Shown: positions 27,727 to 36,703 of the stretch, piece by piece
Position numbering within the stretch: the first letter of the stretch is position 1
Layout: each line of letters starts with the position of its first letter
NCBI GenBank assembly: GCA_039513195.1
Contig: JBCCRM010000016.1
Coordinates: 1 to 64,000, forward strand
Source of the DNA: Thermohalobaculum sp039513195
GTDB taxonomy: Bacteria > Pseudomonadota > Alphaproteobacteria > Rhodobacterales > Rhodobacteraceae
Reading direction: 5' to 3'
DNA: 64,000 nt
Position numbers and translations under genes: made by a program
Notes under the pieces: model-generated
Database searches by the model: none
What the model was told of the DNA's origin: nothing
The model's input: the letters and a program-made list of their open reading frames with translations, nothing else

Positions 27727-29555
27727 CAGAAAGCCTGTCCTATTGAGATGTAGAATTGAAAGCTGTCATCGGCGTCGCGTCGATCCAGAGGCACGGCGAA
27801 GTCCAGGCGGATCGGTCCTACCGGAGAGAAATAGCGCAACCCGACCCCGACGCCGACCTGCACGCCCTCCTCAAAATCCGGGATGGTCTCCTCGCTGACG
27901 CTGCCGGCCTCGGCAAAGACGGCAAGGCCGATATCGCCAAACACGCGTGCCCGCATCTCGATACCGCCCTCCAGCGCCGAAAGACCGCCAACCGGGTCGT
28001 TGTCGTCGTCGAGAGGGCCCACGAAGCGCTCGGCAAAGCCGCGGACCGATCCGCCGCCGCCGGAATAGAGGCGGCGTTGCGGGGGCACGTCGTCGACATC
28101 CTCCGCCACGATCGAGGCCGCACGGGCCCGGCCCGCCAAAACATAACGCCCGTCGCCAAGGAAGTCGTGATAGGCCGATCCGACCGCGTCCAGCAGCAGG
28201 AAGAACACAGCATCGCCGGCAAAGGACCCGGCAAAGGGCGTCACATCGGCCCGGAACCGGGCACCCTCGGTCGGGTTTAATAGGTCATCCGACCCGTCAT
28301 ACTCTGCAAACACCGGCAGGCCGGCCAACAGCGACAGCTCCGTTTCGCCCTCGTCCTCCGTCTGGCTGACCTCGCCCAGAATGCCGGCGCCCACGAGCCA
28401 TTGAGGGGTGAGCTCGCGCTCCAAGCCCAGTGTCGCGGTGGCGCCGAGTTCGTCGAAAGCATCATCGGTAATCCGGCGCAAGCTGAGGCCCGCAGTCAGA
28501 TCCTGGCCGGGTCGCAGATACTGCGGCTCGCGGTAGCGAAATTCGATGCTTTGCTCCTCCAACCCGGCCAACGCATCGATGTTCAGCGTTTCGTTGGCAC
28601 CAAACAAGTTGCGATGCTCGAAACCACCGCGGACGGCCGGCCCTGCATCGGTCGAAAATCGGACACCGGCAGAGACCGTGCGATGCTTCGCCTCTTCAAG
28701 TCGCACGAAGATCGGTACGTTCTCGCCCTCGGGCGGGACTCCTGGCGGTTCGGCAGCACCGGCGCGGAACAGCCCCGTCTCCAGGAGTGCGCGCTGATAG
28801 TCACGCAACTGCGTGGCGTCGAACCGATCCCCCAATTCCCAGGGAAGATACGTCAGGAGATAGTCGGGCTCGACCGTCTCCACACCGGCGAAAGTGACGG
28901 CTCCGAAGACATAGGCGGGGCCCGCAGCGATCCGGCTCTCAACCTCCAGAGTCGCAGCCGCGGGATCGGCGAGGGCGGTCCGGCCGTCGCCGGCCGCATA
29001 GGGGTGGCCTTCACCGCGCAGCCGCGCGACCAGGGCGCCTTCGGCCGCCAGGATCTGGCTCGCCGCCGCAGTCTCCCCAACCGGCGAGCCAAGCTCCGCC
29101 GCCGCCGGCACCGTGGGGGCCGCACCGCGAAGACCGGACAGCGCGAAGCGATGTTCGCTGAGCTCGAAGGGTCGGCCTGGCTCGATCACCATCTCTGCGC
29201 GAGCGGGGTTGTCGCCTTCCGCCTCGATGATTTTGGGGGTGGCCTGTGCCTCGTAATAGCCAAAAGAGCGGAGGATTTTCTGCGCCGCCGCCACATCGCC
29301 CTGGGCTCGGCGGCGCAGGAAAGCGGCGGACTGCGCGCCGCCCTCCTGCCGGCGATAGATCAGCAGCGATTGCTCCATCAGCGCCTCGATCTCCGGCGAA
29401 GGAGCACCGCGAATTGCGGGTTCGTACTCGATCCCGGTCTCAGGCGCCTGAAAGGTGATCGGCTCCGCGGTGGGATCGTTGGCACAGCCGGCAGCGAGGA
29501 CAACCAAAACAACCGCCACAGAGACAGAGCTCCGCCCGACGATCTCTACGCTCAC
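27726..29555 (-). CDS. tamA: TamA outer-membrane assembly protein (Omp85 family)
   Basis: This 609-aa outer-membrane protein combines POTRA domains (about residues 60-285) with a 16-strand-type beta barrel (about 290-609). The barrel carries RLYSGGGGSVRGF, the conserved Omp85 loop motif, and ends in phenylalanine (FYISIGQAF) as BamA substrates do. The N-terminus has a lipobox-like LAAGC after a hydrophobic stretch, so it could be a lipoprotein, which is unusual for TamA. I chose the GTG at 29555 because GGAGGGG lies eight bases upstream; the open frame extends further but without a signal. It is followed by overlapping tamB. Confidence 0.92.
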   Translation of the reverse strand: MSVEIVGRSSVSVAVVLVVLAAGCANDPTAEPITFQAPETGIEYEPAIRGAPSPEIEALMEQSLLIYRRQEGGAQSAAFLRRRAQGDVAAAQKILRSFGYYEAQATPKIIEAEGDNPARAEMVIEPGRPFELSEHRFALSGLRGAAPTVPAAAELGSPVGETAAASQILAAEGALVARLRGEGHPYAAGDGRTALADPAAATLEVESRIAAGPAYVFGAVTFAGVETVEPDYLLTYLPWELGDRFDATQLRDYQRALLETGLFRAGAAEPPGVPPEGENVPIFVRLEEAKHRTVSAGVRFSTDAGPAVRGGFEHRNLFGANETLNIDALAGLEEQSIEFRYREPQYLRPGQDLTAGLSLRRITDDAFDELGATATLGLERELTPQWLVGAGILGEVSQTEDEGETELSLLAGLPVFAEYDGSDDLLNPTEGARFRADVTPFAGSFAGDAVFFLLLDAVGSAYHDFLGDGRYVLAGRARAASIVAEDVDDVPPQRRLYSGGGGSVRGFAERFVGPLDDDNDPVGGLSALEGGIEMRARVFGDIGLAVFAEAGSVSEETIPDFEEGVQVGVGVGLRYFSPVGPIRLDFAVPLDRRDADDSFQFYISIGQAF

Positions 29556-29709
29556 GCTAACATCCCCTCCCCAAGCGGCGCGACTCGCGCCCCGGTGCCG
29601 GAATAGACCGGGTTGCCGAACGGCGCAAAGGCCGGGCTGGACAGGCCTAGCCGTTCGGCGCCATCTTGCGCCCGGCAGGCTCGGTCGAGGCCGCAGCACA
29701 GGTGACGGC

Positions 29710-30954
29710 ATGTCGCGCTTTCAGTTTCTCCACACCGCTGACCTGCATCTCGACAGCCCACTGCGTGGTCTCGGGCGTCGACGGCCGGACATCGCACAGC
29801 TCTTCAGGGCTGCGTCGCGAACCGCCCTCGCGAACTTGATCGCTGCGGCGATCCGCGAACAGGTGGCCTTCGTGGTTATCGCCGGCGATCTCTGGGACGG
29901 GGACTGGCAGGATTTCGCGACGGGTCAGCATTTTGCGCTGGAAATGGGGCGCCTGGCGCGGGCGGGCATCCCCGCCTTTATCGCCCGCGGCAACCATGAC
30001 GCCGCAAGCCGGATCACCCGTGCTCTGCCGCTGCCCGATGGCGTCGTGCAATTCGGGCCCGGTCGGGTAGAGACGCATCGCCTGCCAGAACTGGGCGTTG
30101 CGCTGCACGGCTATAGCTTCGCCACCCAGGCAGTGACCGAGAATGTCGCGCTGAGCTTTCCGGCGGCGGAGCCGGGTTTGGTGAACATCGGCGTTTTGCA
30201 CACTGCCCTGACCGGGCGCGAGGGGCATGCGAGCTACGCGCCCTGTACGCTGCAGGACCTTTTGCGCACCGGCTATGACTATTGGGCACTCGGGCATATC
30301 CACGAACGCGAGGTGGTGCACCGCGACCCGCCGGTGATCTTTCCGGGAAACCTCCAGGGACGCCATAGCCGCGAGGCCGGGGCAAAGGGCGCGACACTGG
30401 TCACGGTCGAGGATGGCGCGATCACGGCGCATCGGCAGCTTATCCTGGATGCCGCTCGGTGGCTTCCGACCAGGCTCTCGATCAACGGTCTAACTGGCGA
30501 GGACGATCTTCAGCCCACTCTGCAAGCGGCCCTCGCCGCGACGGTCGCCGCGGCAGACGGATCGCCCGTGGCGACGCGGGTGACCGTCAGCGGATCCGGG
30601 CCAGTCCTGACGCAGTTGGCTGCCCGTGGCGCCGCGGTGGCAGAGGAATTTCAAGCGGTCGCCTATGCCGTTTCGGACTCGCTTCTGGTCGAAAAGGTCG
30701 TGCTGACGGAGGGCCAGGCCGAAGAGTTCGATAGGACCGCCGGAGATCAAGAGGTCAGCGCCGTGCTGGCCACGGCGGATATGGGGGCGATCCGCGCTCG
30801 GGCGGAGGCACTCGTCGCCGAGATCGGCCGGCGCATGCCCGCGGGGACCGAGCAGCCCGCGGCGGAGGCCGCGATCGCTGCGGCCCGTCGCCTGATCGCC
30901 GCGCGCATGGCAGACCCGGAAACGCCCTGTGCCGAGGGTACCGATGCGGATTGA
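29710..30954 (+). CDS. YhaO-like DNA repair metallophosphoesterase/nuclease
   Basis: This 414-aa protein belongs to the SbcD/Mre11 calcineurin-like nuclease family. The metal-binding motifs appear in order: D and H in LHTADLHLDS, GDLWDGD, GNHDAASR, the histidine in GVLHTAL and the pair in GHIHEREV. These match Mre11-type phosphodiesterase motifs. It is the closest recalled relative of YhaO, the partner of an SMC-like ATPase. The ATG at 29710 has AGGTG upstream. Its last 11 bases overlap the ATPase gene, which confirms pairing. It is divergent from tamA across 154 bases. Confidence 0.92.
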   Translation: MSRFQFLHTADLHLDSPLRGLGRRRPDIAQLFRAASRTALANLIAAAIREQVAFVVIAGDLWDGDWQDFATGQHFALEMGRLARAGIPAFIARGNHDAASRITRALPLPDGVVQFGPGRVETHRLPELGVALHGYSFATQAVTENVALSFPAAEPGLVNIGVLHTALTGREGHASYAPCTLQDLLRTGYDYWALGHIHEREVVHRDPPVIFPGNLQGRHSREAGAKGATLVTVEDGAITAHRQLILDAARWLPTRLSINGLTGEDDLQPTLQAALAATVAAADGSPVATRVTVSGSGPVLTQLAARGAAVAEEFQAVAYAVSDSLLVEKVVLTEGQAEEFDRTAGDQEVSAVLATADMGAIRARAEALVAEIGRRMPAGTEQPAAEAAIAAARRLIAARMADPETPCAEGTDAD

Positions 30955-33900
30955 GCGGCTCGACCTGATCCGTTTCGGCCATTTCGAAGGGCGGTCTCTC
31001 AACCTTTCGCCCGCGCCATTGACCGTGATCCTCGGCGCCAATGAGAGCGGCAAGTCCACCGCGATCGCCGCGATTGCCGACACACTCTATGGCATCGAGG
31101 CGCGGACCCCATTCGCTTTCCTGCACGGCTATGACGGTTTGCGCCTTGGGGCCTGCTTGCGCGCTGCGGATGGCAGCGACATCGCGTTCGAGCGTCGGAA
31201 GGGCCGACGATCCGTGCTGTTTGCGCCGGATGGAAAGGAGCTGCCGGAGGACGCGCTCCAGCCCTTCCTGGGAGGCGTCGACCGGGCCGGCTTTCTCGAA
31301 GCCTTCGCGCTGAACCAAGGGCGGTTGCGCGAGGGCGCCCAGGCGATGATCGCCGGACGCGGCGCTTTGGAGGTGAGCCTTCTCGCAGCGATGCCGGGCC
31401 TGTCCGGTCTTTTCGCGCTTCGCGATACGCTCTCCGAGGAAGCGGCGGCCCTTTATGCGCCGCGCAAGGCCGGACTGCCCTTTGGCGAGGCACTGGCGCG
31501 CCACACGGAGGCACGGGCGCGACGGAATGCGGAGACGCTCTCGGCGCGACAGATGGAGGAGGCAGAGACGGCCCTCGTCGCGGCGCGGGAGGCCGTGGCG
31601 CGCCTCGATGCCGAGCGGAAGTCCCTGGCGGTGGATCAGGCGCGGCTGAACAGGCTTCGTCTGGTCGCCCCGGTCCTGGCGCGGCTGGCCGAAAGCGAGG
31701 CGGAGACCGAAGCGCTCGGCTCCTTACCCTGCGTTTCAAGCGATTTCACGGACCGCGCCCGCGAGGCACTCGCCAACCAGCGTCAGGCGACCGAACGCAG
31801 CCTTGAGGCCAAGGACCGCCGTGCCGCACAGGAAAGGGCGCGGGACGCTTTAGCACCCGATCATGGCCTGCTCGTCGCAGCCGCGGAAATCGAGGCCCTG
31901 GAACAACAGCGCACTCTGATCGAGCAGAAGCGCGACGCCCTACCGAAGGCCCTCGCGGCGCGGGATGCGGCGGAGGCGGCGCTGGCCGCCCTGATTCCCC
32001 GGCTCGGTCTCGACGAGCGCGATGCGCTGGACCGCGACCGGCCAGACGATGCGCGTCTTGCCGCGGCCTCAAGCCTTCTGGATCGGGCCGAGCGCCGCCA
32101 GGAGGAAGCCGAGGCCGACGCGAAGGAGCGGACCGAGACCGAGGCGTCGCGCGCCGCGCTGCAGCGCAGTCTCGATAGCCTTGGCCCCGCCCTGAACGTC
32201 GCGGCGTTGCGCGACCGGCTGGAAACGCTCGGCGACCCAGCGCAGCGGGCCGACCATCTCAGCAGGACCCGGTCGGCTGCGGAAACGCTCGAAACCAGGC
32301 TTGCGGCTGTGTTGGCGAAGCTGCCAGCGCCCCTCGCCGAGGATGACGGCCCAATGGCGGACCGGCCGTCAGTTCTATTGGCGCGCCAATGGCCGCCCGC
32401 GGAAGCCGTCGAAGCCTCGGTCGCGCGGCTGGAGGAGCTGGAGCGGCGGCGGACTGTGCTCTTGGATGCGGGGCGCGACTTGGAACGCGATTGCAAAGCG
32501 GCGGAGGCAGAGAGGCGTGCGCTCTCGGCCGGGCGCACGGCGCCCTCTCCCGCCGGTCTGACCGAGGCCCGCCAAGCGCGCGACCGCCTCTGGCCCAGGG
32601 CCGAGGCTGCGATGACCGGTCAGTCGCCACCGCTCGACGCCGAGGCCGGCCGGACGTTTCGGCAGAAGATCGATGCAGCGGACCGCATCGCGGACAGCCT
32701 GATCTCCGGCGCGGAGAGCGCCGCCCACCTCCAGGCCCTTGAGCGTGCCGCCGCGGTGCTGGAGGCAAAGCTGCAGGCGCAGGTGGAGAGCCTGGCGCAG
32801 CTCGAAGCGGAAGCCCGGTCGGAGAAGGAGGTTTGGGAGGGCCTATGGCGTCCTGTTGCGCCCGCCCTCGGCGGTGCGCTGCTGGGTGCCCCCAGGGCCG
32901 GCACGACCCTGATGGCACAGCGCGACACCCTATCGGATATCGCGGCACAGCACGCCGAGGCCGCGGCAACAGCGAAGGCGGCAGCGCAAGAATACGCGGC
33001 GGCGGAGGCAGGCCTGCGCACTTTGGCCAGGGACCTTGCATTGCCGGACGAGGATCCGGCCGCCGCCCTCCATGCCGCCTGCCGCCGCCACTTGCAGGAC
33101 GCGGAGTTTCGCACCGAGACCCGTTTGCAAAAGATAGCGGATCTTCAAGCCGCCGAAGCCCGGCTGCATCGCTTGGAGATGCGTGCGACCGCGCGAGCCA
33201 CCGAAGCCGACGCCGAGCGGGACGATTGGGGTGCCGCGGTCCGCGCCCTGGGACTGCCCAAAGAGGCCGGGATCGCCGCGCTTAGAGCCCGCATCGAGGC
33301 TTGGGGCGCGGTCGCTTCGCCTGCGGCAGACCTGGCGGCAGCCGAGCGCCAGATCGAAACGCTCCGGTCCGATCTGCAACGGTTTGTCGATACCGCCGCC
33401 AAAGTCCTTACGGCGACCCACGAGGTCGAGACAGACCCGGCCGCACCGCAGAAAACCGCGACCGCAGACCAGGCCCTCGCCCAAACCTCTCGTCTGACCG
33501 AGCGGCTGCGCCTGGCCCGCAACGCAGCTGCCCGCCGCGAGCAGGCGGAGGAAAGCCTGGCACGCGCCGTGGAGGATGAGGCGGCAGCGCTCCACGCGAA
33601 GGCCCGGACCGACAAGACGCTGAGGGGCCTCAGTTCCGAAGCGGGGGTGGAGACGCCAGCGGCGCTGGCAGCCGTCACGGACCGCTTAGCATCGGCCGCC
33701 GAATTGGCGGCGCAGTGCGCAGCAGACCAGGCACAGCTAACGGAACTGGCCCCGGGAGCCCCCGCAGCAGCCCTGCGCGAAGACCTCGCGGAGCAGTCCA
33801 TAGACAAACTGGATGCAGCCATCGAGGAGAAGGCTGCTCAGCAAGAGAGGCTCGAAGCTACACTCCGGGAAGCCCTCGCGGAGCTGTCCGAGGCCAAGGC

Positions 33901-34486
33901 ACGTCACGCCGCGCTGGCTGGGGCGACCGGCGCCGCCGATGCGGCGCAGGATGTCGCGGAGGCCGAGGACCGCCTGGTCGAGATCGCCGAAGAGTGGCTG
34001 ACGCTGCGGATCGCGGTGGATTGGATCGGCGACGCCGCTCGGTCGTGGCTCGCCGAACGCCAGACACCGCTTCTCGCCCGCGCGAGCGCCGCTTTCGCGA
34101 CCGCGACCTCCGGTGACTTCGCCCAGATTGAGCCGGATCTCGGCGCCGGCGACAAACCAACCCTGGTTGCGGTGCGCGCCGATGGCCGGCGCCTGGGGCT
34201 CGATGGATTGTCCGAGGGTACGGCCGACCAGCTCTTCCTCGCCCTACGCGTGGCGGCAGTCGAGGCGTTTGCTGCGCAAAACCGCGCCCTACCCTTCATC
34301 GCAGATGATGTTTTTGTGACCTTCGACGATCGCCGGGCGGAGGGCGGTCTCAAGCTGCTGGCGGAGTTGGGGGATAAGACGCAAGTCCTGGTTCTGACCC
34401 ATCACCCGCATTTGGCCGAGCTTGCTCAGAACGCGGTTCCGGACGCAAAAATTCTGAACCTTTCATCGCAACCGGTTCGCCCATAA
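30944..34486 (+). CDS. YhaN-like SMC/Rad50-type AAA ATPase
   Basis: This 1180-aa protein is the ATPase partner of the upstream nuclease, resembling YhaN and more distantly Rad50/SbcC. Walker A is GANESGKST at residues 31-39. A very long Ala/Glu/Arg-rich coiled coil runs through the middle (about 170-1000). The signature region GLSEGTADQLFLALR is near 1088 and Walker B PFIADDVFVTFDD near 1116-1128, followed by a switch histidine in LTHHPHLAEL. The zinc-hook CxxC of true Rad50 is not evident. I chose the ATG at 30944 because GAGGG precedes it. The pair probably acts in DNA end processing or repair; direct evidence is lacking. Confidence 0.92.
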   Translation: MRIERLDLIRFGHFEGRSLNLSPAPLTVILGANESGKSTAIAAIADTLYGIEARTPFAFLHGYDGLRLGACLRAADGSDIAFERRKGRRSVLFAPDGKELPEDALQPFLGGVDRAGFLEAFALNQGRLREGAQAMIAGRGALEVSLLAAMPGLSGLFALRDTLSEEAAALYAPRKAGLPFGEALARHTEARARRNAETLSARQMEEAETALVAAREAVARLDAERKSLAVDQARLNRLRLVAPVLARLAESEAETEALGSLPCVSSDFTDRAREALANQRQATERSLEAKDRRAAQERARDALAPDHGLLVAAAEIEALEQQRTLIEQKRDALPKALAARDAAEAALAALIPRLGLDERDALDRDRPDDARLAAASSLLDRAERRQEEAEADAKERTETEASRAALQRSLDSLGPALNVAALRDRLETLGDPAQRADHLSRTRSAAETLETRLAAVLAKLPAPLAEDDGPMADRPSVLLARQWPPAEAVEASVARLEELERRRTVLLDAGRDLERDCKAAEAERRALSAGRTAPSPAGLTEARQARDRLWPRAEAAMTGQSPPLDAEAGRTFRQKIDAADRIADSLISGAESAAHLQALERAAAVLEAKLQAQVESLAQLEAEARSEKEVWEGLWRPVAPALGGALLGAPRAGTTLMAQRDTLSDIAAQHAEAAATAKAAAQEYAAAEAGLRTLARDLALPDEDPAAALHAACRRHLQDAEFRTETRLQKIADLQAAEARLHRLEMRATARATEADAERDDWGAAVRALGLPKEAGIAALRARIEAWGAVASPAADLAAAERQIETLRSDLQRFVDTAAKVLTATHEVETDPAAPQKTATADQALAQTSRLTERLRLARNAAARREQAEESLARAVEDEAAALHAKARTDKTLRGLSSEAGVETPAALAAVTDRLASAAELAAQCAADQAQLTELAPGAPAAALREDLAEQSIDKLDAAIEEKAAQQERLEATLREALAELSEAKARHAALAGATGAADAAQDVAEAEDRLVEIAEEWLTLRIAVDWIGDAARSWLAERQTPLLARASAAFATATSGDFAQIEPDLGAGDKPTLVAVRADGRRLGLDGLSEGTADQLFLALRVAAVEAFAAQNRALPFIADDVFVTFDDRRAEGGLKLLAELGDKTQVLVLTHHPHLAELAQNAVPDAKILNLSSQPVRP

Positions 34487-34790
34487 GCTGTCTTACAGAT
34501 GGTCCGGACCGAGGCTTGTCCGCCGGGCGTCTCTTGGGTCTTCCCGCTCCCACCGCAGCATCACCACTGCATTGCAGCACCGAGACGAGCGGCGAACGTG
34601 TCTCCACGGACCGCTCTAAGTGCTTGAATGCGGCCGGATGACGGGTCATGCTGATAGTCACAGGGAGAGTTTCAGGTCACGCAATCCCTGCCAAAGGCAG
34701 CCAGCAGTGCCGTTCGGGCGCGAAAGGCCAGCACAACAAGGGAACGTCGCGCCGACGGACCCAAACAGCGGTAGAGGGGGACGTCGCCAC
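34487..34790. other. Intergenic region before the Opp/Dpp-type operon
   Basis: This 304-base stretch holds no supported gene. It should contain the promoter of the transporter operon, but no convincing -10/-35 pair stands out. The palindrome GGTCCGGACC lies at the left end. Notably, there is no substrate-binding protein gene or recognisable remnant of one here. Confidence 0.5.
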
Positions 34791-35747
34791 ATGAACAAAG
34801 TTCTAACCATGGTCGCCCAGCGTCTGGGACTCGGCCTTTTAACGCTCTTTGTCGTATCACTTCTGATATTTTCTGCGCTGGAACTCCTGCCCGGGGATCT
34901 GGCTCAACAGATCCTCGGCCAGTCGGCGACACCGGAGACCGTGGCCGCCTTTCGGCGCGAACTCGGCCTCGATCTTCCTGCATGGCAGCGATACATCGAA
35001 TGGCTTGGCGGTGCGATCCAAGGCGACTTCGGCAAATCCCTCGCGAATGGCCGTGAGATCTCCGAGCTGATCTCAACACGGCTGGCCAACACGTTGTTCC
35101 TGGCAGCTTATGCGGCCGTTATCGCTATCCCCCTCGCGGTTGGCCTCGGTGTGCTCGCAGCGCTTTATCGCAACTCGCTGTTCGATCGCGCCGTTAACGT
35201 CTTCACCCTGACCTCGATCTCCACCCCAGAATTCTTCGTGGCCTACATCCTCATCCTCTGGCTCGCGGTGAACCTCGGCTGGCTGCCGTCGATCTCCAAC
35301 ATCTCTCCGAGCTCGACCTTTGGCGACATGCTGGAGCGGACACTGCTACCTGCGCTGACGCTGACGCTGGTGGTCACCGCGCACATGATGCGCATGACGC
35401 GGGCGGCGATCATCAACCTGCTGGCATCGCCCTATATCGAGATGGCGCGGCTGAAAGGTATGACCCCGGGCCGCATCATCGTGAAACATGCGCTGCCTAA
35501 CGCGCTGGCGCCGATCATCAACGTGATTGCGCTGAACCTCGCCTATCTGATCACGGGCGTTGTTCTGGTCGAGGTGGTGTTCGTCTATCCCGGCCTCGGG
35601 CAGCTCATGGTCGACAGTGTGTCGAAACAAGACATCACGGTGGTCCAAGCCTGCTGCCTGATCTTCGCGGGGGTCTACATCCTCCTCAATCTTACGGCGG
35701 ATGTGTTGTCGATCATGACCAATCCGCGCCTGATGCATCCGAAGTGA
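34791..35747 (+). CDS. ABC transporter permease, Opp/Dpp type (DppB-like)
   Basis: This 318-aa inner-membrane protein is the first permease of a peptide/opine/oligosaccharide-type importer. It has the family N-terminus QRLGLGLLTLFVVSLLIFSALELLPGD, about six membrane segments, and the EAA-type loop ARLKGMTPGRIIVKHALPNALAPI that binds the ATPase. The ATG at 34791 has GAGGGGG ten bases upstream; the frame stays open upstream but lacks a membrane signal. The second permease starts 10 bases after its stop. The substrate is unknown. Confidence 0.93.
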   Translation: MNKVLTMVAQRLGLGLLTLFVVSLLIFSALELLPGDLAQQILGQSATPETVAAFRRELGLDLPAWQRYIEWLGGAIQGDFGKSLANGREISELISTRLANTLFLAAYAAVIAIPLAVGLGVLAALYRNSLFDRAVNVFTLTSISTPEFFVAYILILWLAVNLGWLPSISNISPSSTFGDMLERTLLPALTLTLVVTAHMMRMTRAAIINLLASPYIEMARLKGMTPGRIIVKHALPNALAPIINVIALNLAYLITGVVLVEVVFVYPGLGQLMVDSVSKQDITVVQACCLIFAGVYILLNLTADVLSIMTNPRLMHPK

Positions 35748-35757
35748 GGGCGCGGAT

Positions 35758-36681
35758 ATGACACTCGAAACCTTTTTGCTTTGGATCCTCGGCATCTCGG
35801 TGGCCATGTCGATTGGCGCCTATGGGGTAAAAGTTGCCTTGGTGATGGGTACGACCGAGCGGACGCAGCATCTCGTGAAGACTGCGCCGCTCACGGCCTA
35901 TTTCGGTCTGCTCGTGATCGGAACCTATGTCTTCGTCGCGGTCTTCGCCGACATCATCGCCCCCTATTCCGAAACCGCGGTGCTCGGCGCCGAGTACGAG
36001 CCATGGGGCGGCGAGTACATCCTCGGCACCGACAATCTGGGGCGCGACATGCTCTCGCGCCTGATCTACGGCGCGCGCAACACGGTCGGTATCGCCTTCA
36101 TCACCACAGCGCTGGCCTTTCTTCTGGGCTGCGGGATGGGCATTGTGGCCGCCACGCTGGGCGGTTGGGTCGATCAGGTGCTCAGCCGCTTCGTAGACGT
36201 CATGCTCTCGATCCCGCAGCTGGTGTTCGCCCTTTTGGTGCTGACGATCGTAGGCACGTCGGTGATCAACTTGATCCTGGTCATTTCCATCCTCTACGCC
36301 GTGGTGATCTTCCGCCTGGCGCGCGCGGTCTCCCAGGGCGTGGTTGTGATGGACTATCTCGAGGCCGCCCGCTTGCGGGGCGAGGGGCTGTGGTGGATCA
36401 TCACCAAAGAGATCTTGCCCAACATCATGGCGCCCCTGGTTGCCGAGTTCGGATTGCGCTTCTGCTTCGTGTTCCTCCTCATCTCGGCGCTCTCCTTCCT
36501 CGGGCTCGGCATTCAGCCACCGACCGCGGATTGGGGCTCTATGGTCCGCGAGAACGCGACCCTAATCACCTTTGGTGACCCGACTCCGCTGCTGCCGGCT
36601 TTGGCCATTGCCCTGCTGACCGTCGCGGTCAACTTCGTGGTCGACTGGATGCTGCACCGTGCCTCGGGCCTGAAAAGCTGA
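35758..36681 (+). CDS. ABC transporter permease, Opp/Dpp type (DppC-like)
   Basis: This 307-aa inner-membrane protein is the second permease. The periplasmic start ILGTDNLGRDMLSRLIYGAR is a DppC hallmark, and the EAA loop appears as EAARLRGEGLWWIITKEILPN. The family block GLGIQPPTADWGSMV follows. An extra N-terminal membrane segment (about residues 5-30) precedes the usual first one. Spacing to the flanking genes is 10 and 22 bases, so this is one operon. Confidence 0.93.
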   Translation: MTLETFLLWILGISVAMSIGAYGVKVALVMGTTERTQHLVKTAPLTAYFGLLVIGTYVFVAVFADIIAPYSETAVLGAEYEPWGGEYILGTDNLGRDMLSRLIYGARNTVGIAFITTALAFLLGCGMGIVAATLGGWVDQVLSRFVDVMLSIPQLVFALLVLTIVGTSVINLILVISILYAVVIFRLARAVSQGVVVMDYLEAARLRGEGLWWIITKEILPNIMAPLVAEFGLRFCFVFLLISALSFLGLGIQPPTADWGSMVRENATLITFGDPTPLLPALAIALLTVAVNFVVDWMLHRASGLKS

Positions 36682-36703
36682 GCGTGACGAGAGGAGTACA
36701 AAG

